Positions 62,845 through 64,000 of a stretch of DNA of 64,000 nt are shown here, piece by piece. The DNA comes from Clostridia bacterium (GTDB lineage: Bacteria; Bacillota; Clostridia; TANB77; CAG-508). A program made the translations under genes and the position numbers. The number at the start of each line of letters is the position of its first letter. Within the stretch, counting starts at the first letter, position 1. Location of the stretch: NCBI GenBank assembly GCA_900752335.1, contig CAADUZ010000024.1, positions 1-64,000 of the forward strand. The letters are read 5' to 3'. The notes beneath the pieces were generated by a model. The model saw nothing but the letters and a program-made list of their open reading frames with translations, was not told the origin of the DNA and did no database searches.

Positions 62845-63399
62845 TTATATATTCTTTTTTACTCTACATGGATTTCCATACGCTACTACATTTGCAGGAA
62901 TGTCCTTCGTTACAACACTTCCTGCCCCTATTGTAGAATTATCGCCTATTGTAACCCCTGGAAGAATTGTAACATTTCCTCCTATCCATACATTGTTTCC
63001 AATTTTTACACTTTTTGCATATTCTAGTCCTTCATTTCGCTCTTCTGTATTTATAGGGTGGTAAGCAGTATAAATGTTACAGTTTGGAGCAATAAATACA
63101 TTATCTCCTATTTCAACTTTAGCAGCATCCAATATTATTAATCCGTGATTTGCATAAAAATTATCTCCAACACTTATATTATATCCATAATCACATAAAA
63201 AAGGCTGTTCTATGCGAATATTTTTTCCTGCTTTTCCTAATATTTTATTAATTATTTCTTCTCTTTTCTCTATTGCTGATGGTTTTAGATTATTGTATTC
63301 ATAACATAAGTCTTTTGCCTTAAGCATTTCATTTATTAATTCTTTGTCATAATTAGGATTATATATCTCTCCTAAATCTCTTTTTTCTTTTTCAGTCAC
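62845..63399 (-). CDS. Maltose O-acetyltransferase-like LbH protein
   Basis: 184 aa. N-terminal maltose-acetyltransferase helix region (MTEKEKRDLGEIYNPNYDKELINEM) and a left-handed beta-helix with hexapeptide repeats: FLCDYGYNISVGDNFYANHGL, APNCNIYTAYHPI (catalytic His) and VWIGGNVTILPGVTIGDNSTIGAGSVVTKDIP. CoA-dependent acetylation of a sugar or small molecule. It follows the gene at the window edge by two bases. Confidence 0.94.
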   Translation of the reverse strand: MTEKEKRDLGEIYNPNYDKELINEMLKAKDLCYEYNNLKPSAIEKREEIINKILGKAGKNIRIEQPFLCDYGYNISVGDNFYANHGLIILDAAKVEIGDNVFIAPNCNIYTAYHPINTEERNEGLEYAKSVKIGNNVWIGGNVTILPGVTIGDNSTIGAGSVVTKDIPANVVAYGNPCRVKKNI

Positions 63400-63401
63400 T
63401 T

Positions 63402-64000
63402 TTATTCTCCTTTGTTGTTATTTTCGTTTTTATCATCGCTTATTCCCATTGTTTCTTTTATAACTTGATTTAAAAACTCAATATTTGCATCATCTAATAC
63501 AGTTTCTTTATCATTTTTTGATAAGCTTTTTATCTCTGGTTTAAAGCAGTATATTATTCCATTAGTGTCTTCTATTATATATGTTACTGTAGCATTATCA
63601 GTTATTTTGCTATTATATTCCAAATGTCCTATTATATCTCTAATATCGCTTTTATTTATATCATTTACTTCTTTTTTGTTCTCTGGGTCTTTAGTAGAAT
63701 ATATATACATTGGTGCCCTATCATACTCTTCTACTTCGTTGTCAAAATCATTTATATCCATAAGCCAAGAGCCAATTTTGGTTTCGTTATATCCATTTAT
63801 TTTATTAAATTTTATAACCTTATATCCAAGTCCATAATATTCTCTCGAGCCACCATCCAAGTATGCTCCTTCTGATGCGACACAATATAGTGGGTCCATG
63901 CCATTATCAATTCTTGCTTTATCTATGCTGTATAAAATTATTCCAAGAGTCGTTAGAACTATAACAGAAATTAAAATTATAACTAATATAGATATTAAGG
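63402..64000 (-). CDS. Membrane-anchored extracytoplasmic protein (partial at window end)
   Basis: The reading frame runs out of the window, so its true start is not visible. A hydrophobic helix (LISILVIILISVIVLTTL) is encoded at 63945-64000, upstream of the first visible ATG at 63899. After it comes a beta-rich part (LYCVASEGAYLDGGSREYYGLG, IGSWLMDIND) and a Glu/Asn-rich end. A helix and DGGSREYYGLGYKVI are reminiscent of small DUF-type envelope proteins of Firmicutes, but I cannot assign a family. It is directly followed by the acetyltransferase. Confidence 0.7.
   Translation of the reverse strand, partial: LISILVIILISVIVLTTLGIILYSIDKARIDNGMDPLYCVASEGAYLDGGSREYYGLGYKVIKFNKINGYNETKIGSWLMDINDFDNEVEEYDRAPMYIYSTKDPENKKEVNDINKSDIRDIIGHLEYNSKITDNATVTYIIEDTNGIIYCFKPEIKSLSKNDKETVLDDANIEFLNQVIKETMGISDDKNENNNKGE

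Noticed and set aside
1..64000. CRISPR arrays, rRNA genes, tmRNA or insertion sequence transposases
   Set aside because: No regularly spaced direct repeats, rRNA-like stretches, tmRNA-like sequence beside smpB, or transposase-like protein was found.

Overview
The window is AT-rich DNA from an endospore-forming Clostridia-type Firmicute, probably an uncultured gut lineage. The evidence is a complete spoIIIAA-AH operon, dipicolinate synthase subunit B (dpaB), an adjacent cwlJ-gerQ pair, strong AGGAGG-type ribosome binding sites, very AT-rich codon use, and a prepilin-like N-terminus of the kind common in uncultured Clostridia. Most genes lie on the minus strand.

Layout. 1-628 holds no gene. 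0.6-4 kb: a secreted hypothetical, an ABC-F ribosome-protection ATPase, a GNAT acetyltransferase and a membrane protein. 4-9 kb: a Xer-type recombinase, dpaB, a class B penicillin-binding protein and an acyltransferase-3 protein. 9-13 kb: ackA and pta, a membrane protein, gerQ and cwlJ. 13.4-20.3 kb: tRNA-Leu(GAG), an RluA-family pseudouridine synthase, a P-type ATPase, two small secreted/membrane proteins, smpB and fba. 20.4-24.4 kb: a GC-richer beta-CASP nuclease, a DUF1540-type protein, a peroxiredoxin and a glycosyltransferase. 24.5-27.9 kb: a tight five-gene nucleoside-type operon. 28-34.4 kb: metG, glmM, argS and pfk. 34.7-43.5 kb: a pilin/FGE fusion, the spoIIIA operon and a large hypothetical. 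43.5-48.6 kb: yebC, an AbiE-type toxin-antitoxin pair with a palindromic operator, and a GntR-ABC transporter operon. 48.8-54.2 kb: a glucosaminidase, PBP1A, a TNF/C1q-like protein and a GC-richer ClpX-like ATPase. 54.3-64 kb: a DUF6873-like protein, a small alarmone synthetase, an AI-2E-type permease, copA-copZ, a thioesterase, an EAL phosphodiesterase, a patatin, a LbH acetyltransferase and a partial gene at the edge.

The main observation is a recurring recoding signal. Five genes (xer-like recombinase, dpaB, acyltransferase-3, spoIIIAG, pbp1A) are each interrupted by one +1 frameshift. At every one the zero-frame codon is CGG; skipping its C gives GGA (four times) or GGU (once), a Gly codon, and restores the full-length conserved protein. 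The zero-frame stop follows 0 to 15 codons later. In my hand scan of every annotated gene, the genes of normal composition contain no other in-frame CGG. The only CGG codons that seem to be read as Arg are five in two GC-richer genes that look acquired. This suggests that CGG, or the quadruplet CGGA/CGGU, is a general +1 frameshift codon in this organism. The two genes that keep CGG in frame are the main counter-evidence.

Other points are a probable AUU start for spoIIIAF, a family of long GGGACA-containing palindromes, a nested long hairpin after dpaB, a (CT)11 tract inside a small expressed-looking ORF, and a 30-bp-arm palindrome upstream of pfk.
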